Shown: piece after piece, positions 7,897 to 15,907 of the stretch
Layout: each line of letters begins with the position of its first letter
Numbering within the stretch: the first letter of the stretch is position 1
Assembly: GCA_024231775.1 (NCBI GenBank)
Contig: JAAEQG010000136.1
Coordinates: 1 to 33,388, forward strand
DNA length: 33,388 bases
Source: a bacterium
GTDB taxonomy: Bacteria > Planctomycetota > Phycisphaerae > UBA1845
Direction: 5' to 3'
Notes under the pieces: model-generated
What the model was told of the DNA's origin: nothing
The model's database searches: none
Seen by the model: only the letters and a program-made list of their open reading frames with translations
Made by a program: the position numbers and the translations under genes

Positions 7897-7956
7897 GTGC
7901 CGGATCGGGCAATGGGGCCTGCTCTCCAATTGTTGGTTCTCCGGTCAACGAGGTGC

Positions 7957-8020
7957 GTCGCCCACGAGGCGTGGCGCGTCGGCGAATAACTAGGATGAAC
8001 GTCACCCACAAGGGGTGACG
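7957..8020. repeat. Two diverged copies of a palindromic element between nuoK and nuoL
   Basis: Copy 1, GTCGCCCACGAGGCGTGGCGC at 7957-7977, and copy 2, CGTCACCCACAAGGGGTGACG at 8000-8020, align with mostly conservative changes. Copy 2 is a perfect 8-bp hairpin (CGTCACCC/GGGTGACG, loop ACAAG). Copy 1 is an imperfect version. They lie about 43 bases apart in the 175-base nuoK-nuoL gap, like REP-type hairpin elements. Confidence 0.6.
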
Positions 8021-8041
8021 CTACAGCTGATAGCGGTTTCC

Positions 8042-10393
8042 ATGAGCAACTACGAAATCTATCTGGCTGCCGGCGTTTTCGTTCCGCTGATTACGTTCGC
8101 CTTCCTGGCGTTCTTCGGCAACCGGCTGGGCAAACCGGTCTCCGGTTGGGTTGCCGTGGCGGGCATGGGGGTCAGCCTGTTGCTGGCTACGATCACCCTG
8201 GTCGGGTGGTATGGCGAGGTCACCAACGGGACCGCCGCCGACCTATCCGCCAATGCGGCGCGATTCCACTGGGCCGATCTGGGCGACGTGGCTGCAGACG
8301 TGGGCGTGAAGCTCGATTCGCTGACGGTGATCATGTTCTTCATGGTCACGTTCGTGGGGTTCTGGATTTTCGTCTTCAGCGTCGGGTATATGGCTGGGCA
8401 CTCGGATGAGATCGACGGGCAGTGTAAGTTCCACCGGTTCTTCACCTACCTCTCGCTGTTCGCCTTCAGTATGTTGGGGCTGGTGGTCAGCAGCAGCTTG
8501 CTGTTCCTGTTCATCTTCTGGGAGCTGGTGGGGCTGTGCAGCTACCTGCTGATCGGGTTCTACTTCGACAAGAAGTTCGCTTCTGATGCGGCGATCAAAG
8601 CCTTCGTGACGAATCGGGTGGGCGACTTCGGATTCATCATCGGGCTGATGCTGGTGTTCTTCTACCTGCGGACGCTGGACCTCGACACGGCGGCGGCGGT
8701 GTTTGCCGAGCAATACGCTGCGGGGACGGGCATCTTCGCGAGCCAGTTCACCCTGTTCGGCGCGGGGTTGGCTACGCTGATGGGGATCGGGTTGTTCTGC
8801 GGGGCGATGGGCAAGAGTGCTCAGTTCCCCTTGCAGGTGTGGCTGCCGGATGCGATGGCCGGTCCTACGCCGGTCAGTGCGTTGATCCACGCGGCGACGA
8901 TGGTGGCTGCCGGGGTCTATCTGGTGGCCCGGATCTTCCGCTTGCTGACGCCCGAGGCCCAGATGTTCGTGGCGGTGATCGGGTGTATTACGCTGACGAT
9001 CACGGCGCTGATCGCCATCGTGCAGACTGACATCAAGAAGGTGCTGGCGTATTCGACGCTTTCGCAGCTGGGGTACATGATCTTCGGTCTGGGCGTGGGG
9101 GCGTGGATCGCGGCGTTGTTTCACCTGATGACCCACGCGTTCTTCAAAGCCATGCTGTTCCTCGGCTCGGGCCAGGTGATCGAGGGTTGTCACCACGAGC
9201 AGGACATCCGCAACATGGGCGGCCTGCGGAAGAAGATGCCCTGGACGTGCTGGACGTTCTTCGTGGGCGTACTGGCCATCGCCGGCGCTGGTATCCCCGC
9301 CGCCCATTTCGGGCTGGGGGGGTACTTCAGTAAGGACGAGGTTCTCGCGGTTGCCTACGAGCGGGCCTACAACTGGGACTACGCCGGAGCTGACGCAGGG
9401 CACACCCCGCCGAGCGATCATGATGGTGGTACGGACCACAGCGGTCACGACCATGCTGGGACGCAGGCTCCGCGGGCGATTCTGGTTGCCGGTCAGGAGG
9501 GGCACGGACAGGGAGTCGAACACGCCACCGCGGTGGGCGCCCACGGTGAGGGGCACGGGGCGTCAGCCAAGCTGGGCATCGCTGCGATGGTTCCACGTTT
9601 GCCGAAGTGGATGTTCTGGCTGCCGATTGTGATCGCTTACGTCACCCCGTTCTACATGATGCGGGTCTGGTGGCTGACCTTCATGGGCAAGCCGCGTAAC
9701 GAAGAGGTGTACCATCACGCTCACGAATCGAAGCTGATGTACATTCCGCTGGTGGTGCTGGCGGTGGGCACGGTGTTCTGCAGCTACTTCGTCTTCCGTC
9801 CGATGATTGCCGACGCCGCTCCGGCGGCGGCCGACGCCGCGATGATCGTGGCGGTTGACGGTGAAGCTCATCACCATGCGAACAACATGCTCAGCCTGAC
9901 CCACGAGGCGGGCAGCAATCCGCACGCGGCGCTGGTCGGTATTGTGGGTTTCGCGTTTATCGTGGGCATGGGCCTGGCGTGGCTGATCTATCGCAACGGA
10001 CTCGAGGTAGCGACGAAGATTCGGCAGTTGCCGGTGATTCGGTACGTACACGTGGCGCTGGAGCAGAAGCTCTACTTCGACCACCTGTACGAGGGCTTCC
10101 TGGTGCCCCTCATCAAGACGGTTTTGGCTGGTGCGTGCCGGTTGTTCGACACGTACGTGATCGACCTGATAGCCAATCTCTCAGCGCGGGTAACCGAGCG
10201 GATCGCAGCTTTCAGCGGCTGGGTGCTCGATACTCGCGGGGTTGACGGGGTGGTCAACGGTATCGCGGACACGGCGCTGGAAGCCGGCGAAGTCATGCGC
10301 CAGCCGCAGACCGGTCTGATTCGGAATTACGTTCTCCTGGCCGCCGGCGGAGCGGCATTTGTGATGTTGTGCGTCTTGTTGGTGGTGCTGTAG
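8042..10393 (+). CDS. nuoL: NADH-quinone oxidoreductase subunit L, with His-rich loop
   Basis: NuoL is the distal antiporter-like subunit of complex I, with the long lateral helix at its C-terminus. Core motifs are intact: FIFWELVGLCSYLLIGFYF (channel Glu), MGKSAQFPLQVWLPDAM (channel Lys) and LIHAATMVAAGVYL. From the ATG at 8042 it has 783 residues, against about 610-650 typical. The excess includes a hydrophilic insert at residues 450-506 with nine His among Asp and Gly (such as DHDGGTDHSGHDHAG and GAHGEGHG), and a shorter HHH-containing insert near 610-635. An in-frame GTG at 8015 lies inside the preceding hairpin and is unlikely to be used. Confidence 0.95.
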   Translation: MSNYEIYLAAGVFVPLITFAFLAFFGNRLGKPVSGWVAVAGMGVSLLLATITLVGWYGEVTNGTAADLSANAARFHWADLGDVAADVGVKLDSLTVIMFFMVTFVGFWIFVFSVGYMAGHSDEIDGQCKFHRFFTYLSLFAFSMLGLVVSSSLLFLFIFWELVGLCSYLLIGFYFDKKFASDAAIKAFVTNRVGDFGFIIGLMLVFFYLRTLDLDTAAAVFAEQYAAGTGIFASQFTLFGAGLATLMGIGLFCGAMGKSAQFPLQVWLPDAMAGPTPVSALIHAATMVAAGVYLVARIFRLLTPEAQMFVAVIGCITLTITALIAIVQTDIKKVLAYSTLSQLGYMIFGLGVGAWIAALFHLMTHAFFKAMLFLGSGQVIEGCHHEQDIRNMGGLRKKMPWTCWTFFVGVLAIAGAGIPAAHFGLGGYFSKDEVLAVAYERAYNWDYAGADAGHTPPSDHDGGTDHSGHDHAGTQAPRAILVAGQEGHGQGVEHATAVGAHGEGHGASAKLGIAAMVPRLPKWMFWLPIVIAYVTPFYMMRVWWLTFMGKPRNEEVYHHAHESKLMYIPLVVLAVGTVFCSYFVFRPMIADAAPAAADAAMIVAVDGEAHHHANNMLSLTHEAGSNPHAALVGIVGFAFIVGMGLAWLIYRNGLEVATKIRQLPVIRYVHVALEQKLYFDHLYEGFLVPLIKTVLAGACRLFDTYVIDLIANLSARVTERIAAFSGWVLDTRGVDGVVNGIADTALEAGEVMRQPQTGLIRNYVLLAAGGAAFVMLCVLLVVL

Positions 10394-10416
10394 ACCGCCA
10401 AACGGAACTGATTACC

Positions 10417-12066
10417 GTGGAAAGTGCAAGCATACTCAGTTGGGTCGTGTTTCTGCCGACGATCGGCGCGCTGCTCTGCCTGTTCGTACCCAAAGAAATG
10501 ATCAAGTGGGTGGCGACGTTGGCCAGTGGGGTGGCTTTACTCCTGTCGCTCACCTTGTTCGGTACGTTCACCGGCGGTGGCGATCCTGATGGGGCGCTGG
10601 ACGTGTTCGGCTCCGCCTATGGTACGCTACACCATGTCCTGCGTACCGACTGGATCACGGGCGACAACTTCACCATCGAGTACTTCGTGGGGATCGACGG
10701 GCTTAGTTTCCCGCTGTTCATCCTGACGACGGTGGTGGCGTTTCTGTCGTGCGTAGCCAGTCACAACATGACTACCGCCTGGAAGGTCAAGAAGGGCGAG
10801 CGGGCCTACTACATCCTGTTTCTGCTACTGGAGACAGGGATGCTGGGCGTGTTCGTATCCCTGGACTTCTTCCTGTTCTACATCTTCTGGGAAGTCATGC
10901 TGCTGCCGATGTACTTCCTCATCGGGGTGTGGGGCGGTCCCCGGCGGGAATACGCCGCGATCAAGTTCTTCCTGTTTACCCTGGCCGGCTCGGTGCTGAT
11001 GCTGGTGGCTTTGCTGGGGATGTACTTCTACAGCGCCGATGCGGTGGAGGTAGCCGGTGGTGCGGTGGCTAGTGCCTATCGCGATGGTTTCACGCTAACC
11101 GGGGGCACTTTCGACCTGATCGAGTTCTCTCGGAACCCGACCATTCAGGCGGCGTTCACTTCGGCGTCACTGACCTTTGTGTGGGACTGGCTGCCGTTCG
11201 CTCCGACGATGTTCATTCTGCTGTTCATCGGTTTTGCGATCAAGCTGCCCTGTGTCCCGTTCCATACCTGGTTACCCGATGCTCACGTGGAGGCGCCTAC
11301 GCCGATCAGCATGATCCTGGCCGGTGTTCTGCTGAAGATGGGGGGGTATGGCTTCTTGCGGCTGTGCTATCCGATCTTCCCCACGGGGGCGGAGTTCTGG
11401 GCGTTCCTGCTGGCGCTGATCGGGCTGGTAAGCATCATCTATGGCGCGTTGTGCGCTATGGCCCAGACCGACTTCAAGAAGTTGGTGGCGTACAGCTCGA
11501 TCTCGCACATGGGTTTTGTGCTGTTGGGCCTTTCGGTGATGACCCGCACGGGATTCCAGGGGGCGATGTTCCAGATGATTGCCCATGGCATTTCTTCGCC
11601 CATGTGCTTTTTCCTGGTTGGCGTGGTGTATGACCGGGCCCACCATCGGGAGATCAATCGCTTCGGCGGTTTATGGCTGACCATGCCCAAGTACGGTTCG
11701 ATGGCCACTCTGGGCTTCTTCGCTTCGCTGGGGCTGCCGGGACTGTGCGGGTTCATCGGCGAGATCTACGTGTTGCTGGGCACTTTCGAGGCCCGGGAGA
11801 CGTACAGTTGGGCCGGTCCGTTCGCGATCGTGGCGGCGTTCGGGGTGATCCTGACCGCAGGTTATATCCTCTGGCTGATCCAGCGGGTTTATCTGGGCAA
11901 AACCAAATCCGAGTACGCCGACTTCCCCGACATCACTCCGCGCGAGGTGTTTGTGTTGGCTCCGTTCGCGATTCTGGCGATCGTGCTGGGGGTGCTCCCC
12001 AAGCAGACGCTGTTCAACTTCATGAATGGTACGTTGGACAATATCCTGGCGATCGTTGTCGGTTGA
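10417..12066 (+). CDS. nuoM: NADH-quinone oxidoreductase subunit M
   Basis: NuoM is the central antiporter-like proton pump of complex I. Family features are clear: FYIFWEVMLLPMYFLIGVWGG (channel Glu), KLPCVPFHTWLPDAHVEAPT and DFKKLVAYSSISHMGFVLLG, with about 14 hydrophobic segments. The GTG at 10417 (VESASILSWVVFLP) gives 549 residues and a normal NuoM N-terminus. The frame opens 48 bases earlier inside nuoL, but that start would add an Arg-containing leader unlike the family. The site upstream is weak (ACGGAA), so coupling to nuoL is likely. Confidence 0.95.
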   Translation: MESASILSWVVFLPTIGALLCLFVPKEMIKWVATLASGVALLLSLTLFGTFTGGGDPDGALDVFGSAYGTLHHVLRTDWITGDNFTIEYFVGIDGLSFPLFILTTVVAFLSCVASHNMTTAWKVKKGERAYYILFLLLETGMLGVFVSLDFFLFYIFWEVMLLPMYFLIGVWGGPRREYAAIKFFLFTLAGSVLMLVALLGMYFYSADAVEVAGGAVASAYRDGFTLTGGTFDLIEFSRNPTIQAAFTSASLTFVWDWLPFAPTMFILLFIGFAIKLPCVPFHTWLPDAHVEAPTPISMILAGVLLKMGGYGFLRLCYPIFPTGAEFWAFLLALIGLVSIIYGALCAMAQTDFKKLVAYSSISHMGFVLLGLSVMTRTGFQGAMFQMIAHGISSPMCFFLVGVVYDRAHHREINRFGGLWLTMPKYGSMATLGFFASLGLPGLCGFIGEIYVLLGTFEARETYSWAGPFAIVAAFGVILTAGYILWLIQRVYLGKTKSEYADFPDITPREVFVLAPFAILAIVLGVLPKQTLFNFMNGTLDNILAIVVG

Positions 12067-12101
12067 CGGAGCTGACTGCTGATAGCTGAGAGCTTGCGAC
12101 G

Positions 12102-13772
12102 ATGATGAACTTCATGCTGGCCACATTCTTCGTACCGACCGGCGAACAGTTGGGGTGGTTTTCGCCCGAGCTGGTGCTGGTGGGAACGATCATGGCGATT
12201 CTGATCGCTCCGCTCGCGATGGGGCGCAGCAGTCGCACCACGGTGCTGATCGCCCTGGTGGGCATTGTGCTCACGATCGCGTGTACGCTGGGCGTGGGGC
12301 GCACCGTGGCGACCGAGGGTTTGAGCGGTCTGGCTCCCCCGGAAGCCGCCGGCATGCTGATCGTCGATAACCTGACGGTCTTCTTCAAGATCATCCTGAT
12401 GGTCTTCGCCGCGGGCGTGTCGGTGTTGTGGTGGTACGGTTCTGCCGCGGAGGAGAAGGACGCCCCGGCGTTTTTCGTGCTCCTGCTGGGTAGTGCCCTG
12501 GGCATGAGCCTGATGGTCAGCACGCTCAATCTGCTGCTGTTGCTCATTGCGTTCGAGTTCGCCTCGTTGCCCAGTTATGCGATTGTCGCCTTTGACAAGC
12601 GCGACCGGCTGGCGTCGGAAGCCGGCCTCAAGTACGTGATCTTCGGTGCGATCAGCTTCGCGGTCTTGTGCTACGGAGCCAGTCTGCTGTACGGCTTGTA
12701 TCAGACGCTCGATCTCGGGCTCATAGCCGGAGCGGTCCTGGCCGATCTCGACGCCGGGCAGAACTGGATCGTCCTGACCGTCGCCCTGCTGGGGCTGCTG
12801 TTCGGTATTGGCTTCAAGATTTCCGCGGTGCCCTTTCATTTTTGGTGTCCGGACGCGTTCCAGGGGGCCCGCACGGAGGTCACCACTTGGCTGAGCGTGG
12901 TCAGCAAAGCCGCCGGGTTGATGTTGCTGCTACGGTTGGTACACGCATTTGCCGTCGCGGCTTCCGGGGCACACTTCGAGGCTCCGGTGACTGAGGCGCT
13001 CGCCTGGGTGGTCGGTATCCTAGCGATGGTCACCTGCACCGTGGGCAATTTCAGCGCCTACAAGCAGACCAGTGTGAAGCGTTTGCTGGCTTACTCGTCG
13101 ATCGCTCACGCCGGGTACATGATGATGGCCGCCACGATTTTCGCCTATGACGGCGCAGGAGCTTCCAGTGGCGCCATCAGTGCGGTCCTGTTCTATATTC
13201 TGGTTTATCTGTTCATGAACCTCGGGGCGTTCGGCGTGACCGCGATGGTTGTCTGGCACACCGGCAGCGACTCGATCGACGCCTTCACCGGGCTGGTCCG
13301 GCGGTGTGTCTGGCTGGCGATACCCATGCTCTTCTGCCTGATGTCGCTGGTGGGCCTGCCGCCCTTCGGCGGGTTCGTGGCCAAGTACTGGCTGTTGTAC
13401 GCCCTGGCGGAGCAGGGACATCCCTTGCACTGGATCCTGGTTATCGTGGCGGTGCTCAACACCCTCGTCAGCCTATTCTTCTACCTGCGGATCGTGAAGC
13501 AGATGATGCTGCGAGATGACGAGGATCGCTCGGCGGTGGAGGCACCGATTGGCGGACTGGCGTTGGTGAACTTGTGTGCCGTCGCCGTGCTTATCCTCGG
13601 TTTCCTTATCATTCAGCCGGTTAAGGACTGTGCGGATCGGTACGCGGCACATCTGTTCGTTCCTCCGACCAGCCGTGCGCCGGTTCTGGAACCCGAAGCG
13701 ATACAAGGTCTGTCTTCGGCCGTCGATGCCGTGCCGAACGCACCTCTGAGCAGATGGAACGTTGAACCATGA
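12102..13772 (+). CDS. nuoN: NADH-quinone oxidoreductase subunit N
   Basis: NuoN is the third antiporter-like pump, next to NuoK. Expected features are present: LLLIAFEFASLPSYAIVAF, GIGFKISAVPFHFWCPDAFQGA and SVKRLLAYSSIAHAGYMMM. The 556 residues end in a polar tail of about 50 residues. The ATG at 12102 is followed directly by a second ATG at 12105; no strong ribosome-binding site is seen. A copy of a GCTGATAGCTGAGAGCT-type sequence lies just upstream at 12078-12094. The stop overlaps the next gene in ATGA. Confidence 0.95.
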   Translation: MMNFMLATFFVPTGEQLGWFSPELVLVGTIMAILIAPLAMGRSSRTTVLIALVGIVLTIACTLGVGRTVATEGLSGLAPPEAAGMLIVDNLTVFFKIILMVFAAGVSVLWWYGSAAEEKDAPAFFVLLLGSALGMSLMVSTLNLLLLLIAFEFASLPSYAIVAFDKRDRLASEAGLKYVIFGAISFAVLCYGASLLYGLYQTLDLGLIAGAVLADLDAGQNWIVLTVALLGLLFGIGFKISAVPFHFWCPDAFQGARTEVTTWLSVVSKAAGLMLLLRLVHAFAVAASGAHFEAPVTEALAWVVGILAMVTCTVGNFSAYKQTSVKRLLAYSSIAHAGYMMMAATIFAYDGAGASSGAISAVLFYILVYLFMNLGAFGVTAMVVWHTGSDSIDAFTGLVRRCVWLAIPMLFCLMSLVGLPPFGGFVAKYWLLYALAEQGHPLHWILVIVAVLNTLVSLFFYLRIVKQMMLRDDEDRSAVEAPIGGLALVNLCAVAVLILGFLIIQPVKDCADRYAAHLFVPPTSRAPVLEPEAIQGLSSAVDAVPNAPLSRWNVEP

Positions 13773-14221
13773 CAGATCCGCACACTGCTCTGGACGTACT
13801 CGGTGGTTTGCTGGGAGTAATGGAGCATGGTCCATTTGCCCGCTTGGCTGACACCGGAGCATTCCTCTCCGCGGAGGGTACGTCCGAGCACGAAGCCGTA
13901 CGGCGGATGCTGGAAGAGGAGCGGGACCTCGTGGCCCGCCTGGCTGATCTGCTTATCGAGTTGGGCGGTACGCCGTCGTTTGGGGTTCCCGATCCGCGTA
14001 CGGCAAACATTCACTATCTTAACCTGAACTACCTGCTGGAGGGTCTGCTGAGCGCCAAGCAGGAAATGGCGGACGCGTGTGTGCAGGCGCTCGATGGGCT
14101 GGCCCGATGGCCGTCAGCCGCGCAACTCGTCTCCAGTATCGCCGAGACCCTGCGCAAACACATCTTGATCCTTCAGCAGCTCATGGCCCAGTCCAGCCCT
14201 ACTGCGTCTGGACGTGGGTGA
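13769..14221 (+). CDS. Hypothetical ferritin-like four-helix protein coupled to nuoN
   Basis: This 150-residue protein is soluble and almost all alpha-helical, and its start overlaps the nuoN stop by 4 bases. Helices run at about 6-28, 38-66, 80-112 and 117-142. The segment EEERDLVARLADLLIELGGTP resembles the second helix and LGG-x-P turn of rubrerythrin/bacterioferritin-like domains. His and Glu recur at helix positions (His20, Glu49-51, His82, Glu91, Glu99, His131) that could form a di-iron site, but spacing alone does not prove metal binding. No complex I accessory subunit I know matches it. Being the last cistron of the operon, it may act in assembly or oxidative protection; that is inference. 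Confidence 0.6.
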   Translation: MTDPHTALDVLGGLLGVMEHGPFARLADTGAFLSAEGTSEHEAVRRMLEEERDLVARLADLLIELGGTPSFGVPDPRTANIHYLNLNYLLEGLLSAKQEMADACVQALDGLARWPSAAQLVSSIAETLRKHILILQQLMAQSSPTASGRG

Positions 14222-14321
14222 ACACGCCTGCGCTTCTCCTCGTTCTCGTCTTCCCAAGCAGCACAACCGGATCACCCGTTGCCCTCCCGCGGACCGGGTG
14301 GTTTTCATGGCGCATAATAAG

Positions 14322-14346
14322 AGGCCCGGTGGGGTGGACCGGGCCT
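14322..14346 (+). terminator. Strong hairpin after the nuo operon, possible terminator
   Basis: AGGCCCGGT and ACCGGGCCT form a perfect 9-bp GC-rich stem with a 7-base GGGGTGG loop, 100 bases after the last nuo-operon gene. On the plus strand it is followed by TGGGG rather than a T-run. On the minus strand CTCTTATTATG follows, which is closer to an intrinsic terminator. Its role as the nuo terminator is plausible from position only. Confidence 0.45.
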
Positions 14347-14353
14347 TGGGGAA

Positions 14354-14378
14354 ACCGTCCGAAGGGGGATCGGACGGT
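14354..14378 (+). terminator. Second hairpin adjacent to the first
   Basis: ACCGTCCG pairs perfectly with CGGACGGT around a 9-base purine-rich loop, only 7 bases after the previous hairpin. Two strong stems in tandem suggest either a double terminator or mRNA 3'-end stabiliser for the nuo transcript, or part of a small structured RNA. There is no T-tract. Confidence 0.35.
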
Positions 14379-15349
14379 AGATGACGAATTCACCGCAGCA
14401 TGATCTGCCGCGCGGGCTGCATCCAGCTCGCGAATCCTATTGTAGCAGAACTCTCGCTTGGTTGCGAGCCCTCTCGCCGCCCTGTCTAGGGCGCCATAAC
14501 TTCCTGTGGGACAGTTAGTTAGAGTGGGGTGACGGTGGCTGGCACAAACGCCGCCTCAGGCGATCCCCTCAATGGGCCGCCTTGGAGCGGTGCGAAGAGT
14601 GGCGTTCCAAACCGAGGGGAGCGGCGATTTCTTGGGCGTGGACGGCTGGTGTACGGGCGCTGAACCACTTGCGTTGGCTGTCGAGTAGCCCAACCGTAGC
14701 AGCCTCGCATGTTCGTTCAAGGTGAGCGTGCCATCAGGCTTGGTTCGCGGATTGTGGAGTCTCGGTTCCGGCCCGCGTGTTCGTCTTTCACGCGTTGGGC
14801 GCCGCATTCTCGTGGGTGCAAAGGTGGTCTCTCCGCGATCCACCGGGTAGGGCGGGTTGGGAGTGTCTCTGTCCGCACCCTCTGAAGTGGCGGGACACCC
14901 CAGCTGAGCACTCGCAGTCGGCTGCCAATCACACTCAGGAGCGAACGCGACCGGGGGTGCATTCTGGGGTGACGTACTGAGCATTGACGATGCGGGTAAT
15001 CCGTTGGCCGGGAGGTGGTCGGTTTCGCCATTCGCAAGCAAAGGACGTCAATGGAACCATTCGCTATGCATGGAGCCTACGGATCCTGGGGTGAATACCC
15101 TATGGTTGGGCGATACTGGGGCATGCTGCGGCGTGCACCGTTCACACGTGGATCCGGGTGACGCCGCGGTTCTTTGGGCCAGCCGCTGAGTGGACGCCAG
15201 GGTGTGTCTTCTCACGGCTCGCAGTTGCATCGACGGTAGACGCGGCGTGTCCGCTTCTCGGAGATAGGGGATGTGGCGCTTGCCTCGCAGGGCAGTAACC
15301 ATTAAGGTATCAGTCGAGTTGTTCATTAGGAAGTAATAGGAGTATTGCG

Positions 15350-15634
15350 ATGGCTGGTTTTAGATGCACACGTTGCGATCGGACGTTCAGTATGGCGGCG
15401 CACCTGGCGCGTCATATGAGCGCTACGCATGGCGTCGGTGGAAAGCGGACCGCCAAAGGCAAAGGCAAACGCAAGCCTCAGGCCAAGGCTGCACGTCGAG
15501 GTCGCCCCAAGGGCTCCAAGAGCACCGCACGCTTCGGTCTGCGAGCGATGCCCCTGGAGAGGCTGTGCGAATTGATCACTGCGGCACGGACGGAGCTGCG
15601 GAATCGGATTGCCGAACTCGAACAGTCGATCTGA
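15350..15634 (+). CDS. Small C2H2 zinc-finger / AT-hook protein
   Basis: A 94-residue basic protein, probably DNA-binding. Residues 6-27 match the classical TFIIIA-type finger exactly: Cys6-x2-Cys9-x3-Phe13-x5-Leu19-x2-His22-x4-His27. A Lys/Arg/Gly-rich linker leads to RRGRPKGSK at 49-57, which matches an AT-hook core (GRP flanked by basic residues). A C-terminal helix at about 65-94 could dimerise. AGGAG 7 bases before the ATG at 15350 makes this a convincing start. It stands alone between long noncoding stretches. It differs from the Ros/MucR type of bacterial finger, which has a longer loop. Targets are unknown. Confidence 0.75.
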   Translation: MAGFRCTRCDRTFSMAAHLARHMSATHGVGGKRTAKGKGKRKPQAKAARRGRPKGSKSTARFGLRAMPLERLCELITAARTELRNRIAELEQSI

Positions 15635-15907
15635 TTCGGTTCCCGTGACGGCGGGACAGAAGAGCTTCTTGGTCGGGTAATGAGTTTGCGGGAAGAGGAG
15701 TCAGGCTCGTGGTGTGGCGGTGCACAGGCCGTTTCGGGCATGGGTCTTCCGCGGTCTCTGGGCGGCGTGGGTGTCGTTCCCCGGAGTTCGTCTGTCTTGG
15801 CGGGCAACTCTGCCGTTAGGTGGAGTTTCGGCTGATCCTGGACGGACTGCATCTGGGTTTCACTCGACTTATCGGATGATGGTATTGGTCGGCGGATCGG
15901 AACCGCC

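Larger units (their letters stand above)
14222..15349. other. Long region without a recognisable gene
   Basis: About 1.1 kb with no open frame that looks coding. The longest, on the minus strand at 14556-15041, is Pro/Arg/Thr-rich and has no family resemblance. Two strong hairpins lie near its left end (14322-14378), and a minor CTCGC/GCGAG stem is at 14454-14468. AGGAG at 15338-15342 serves the zinc-finger gene at 15350. No tRNA, tmRNA, RNase P or SRP RNA signature was seen. It may hold decayed mobile DNA or an unrecognised RNA. Confidence 0.45.

Noticed and set aside
14556-15041. 161-residue minus-strand frame in the gene-free region
   Set aside because: Composition is Pro/Arg/Thr-rich, no domain is recognisable, and other frames in the region are equally open. 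A decayed gene is possible but unsupported.
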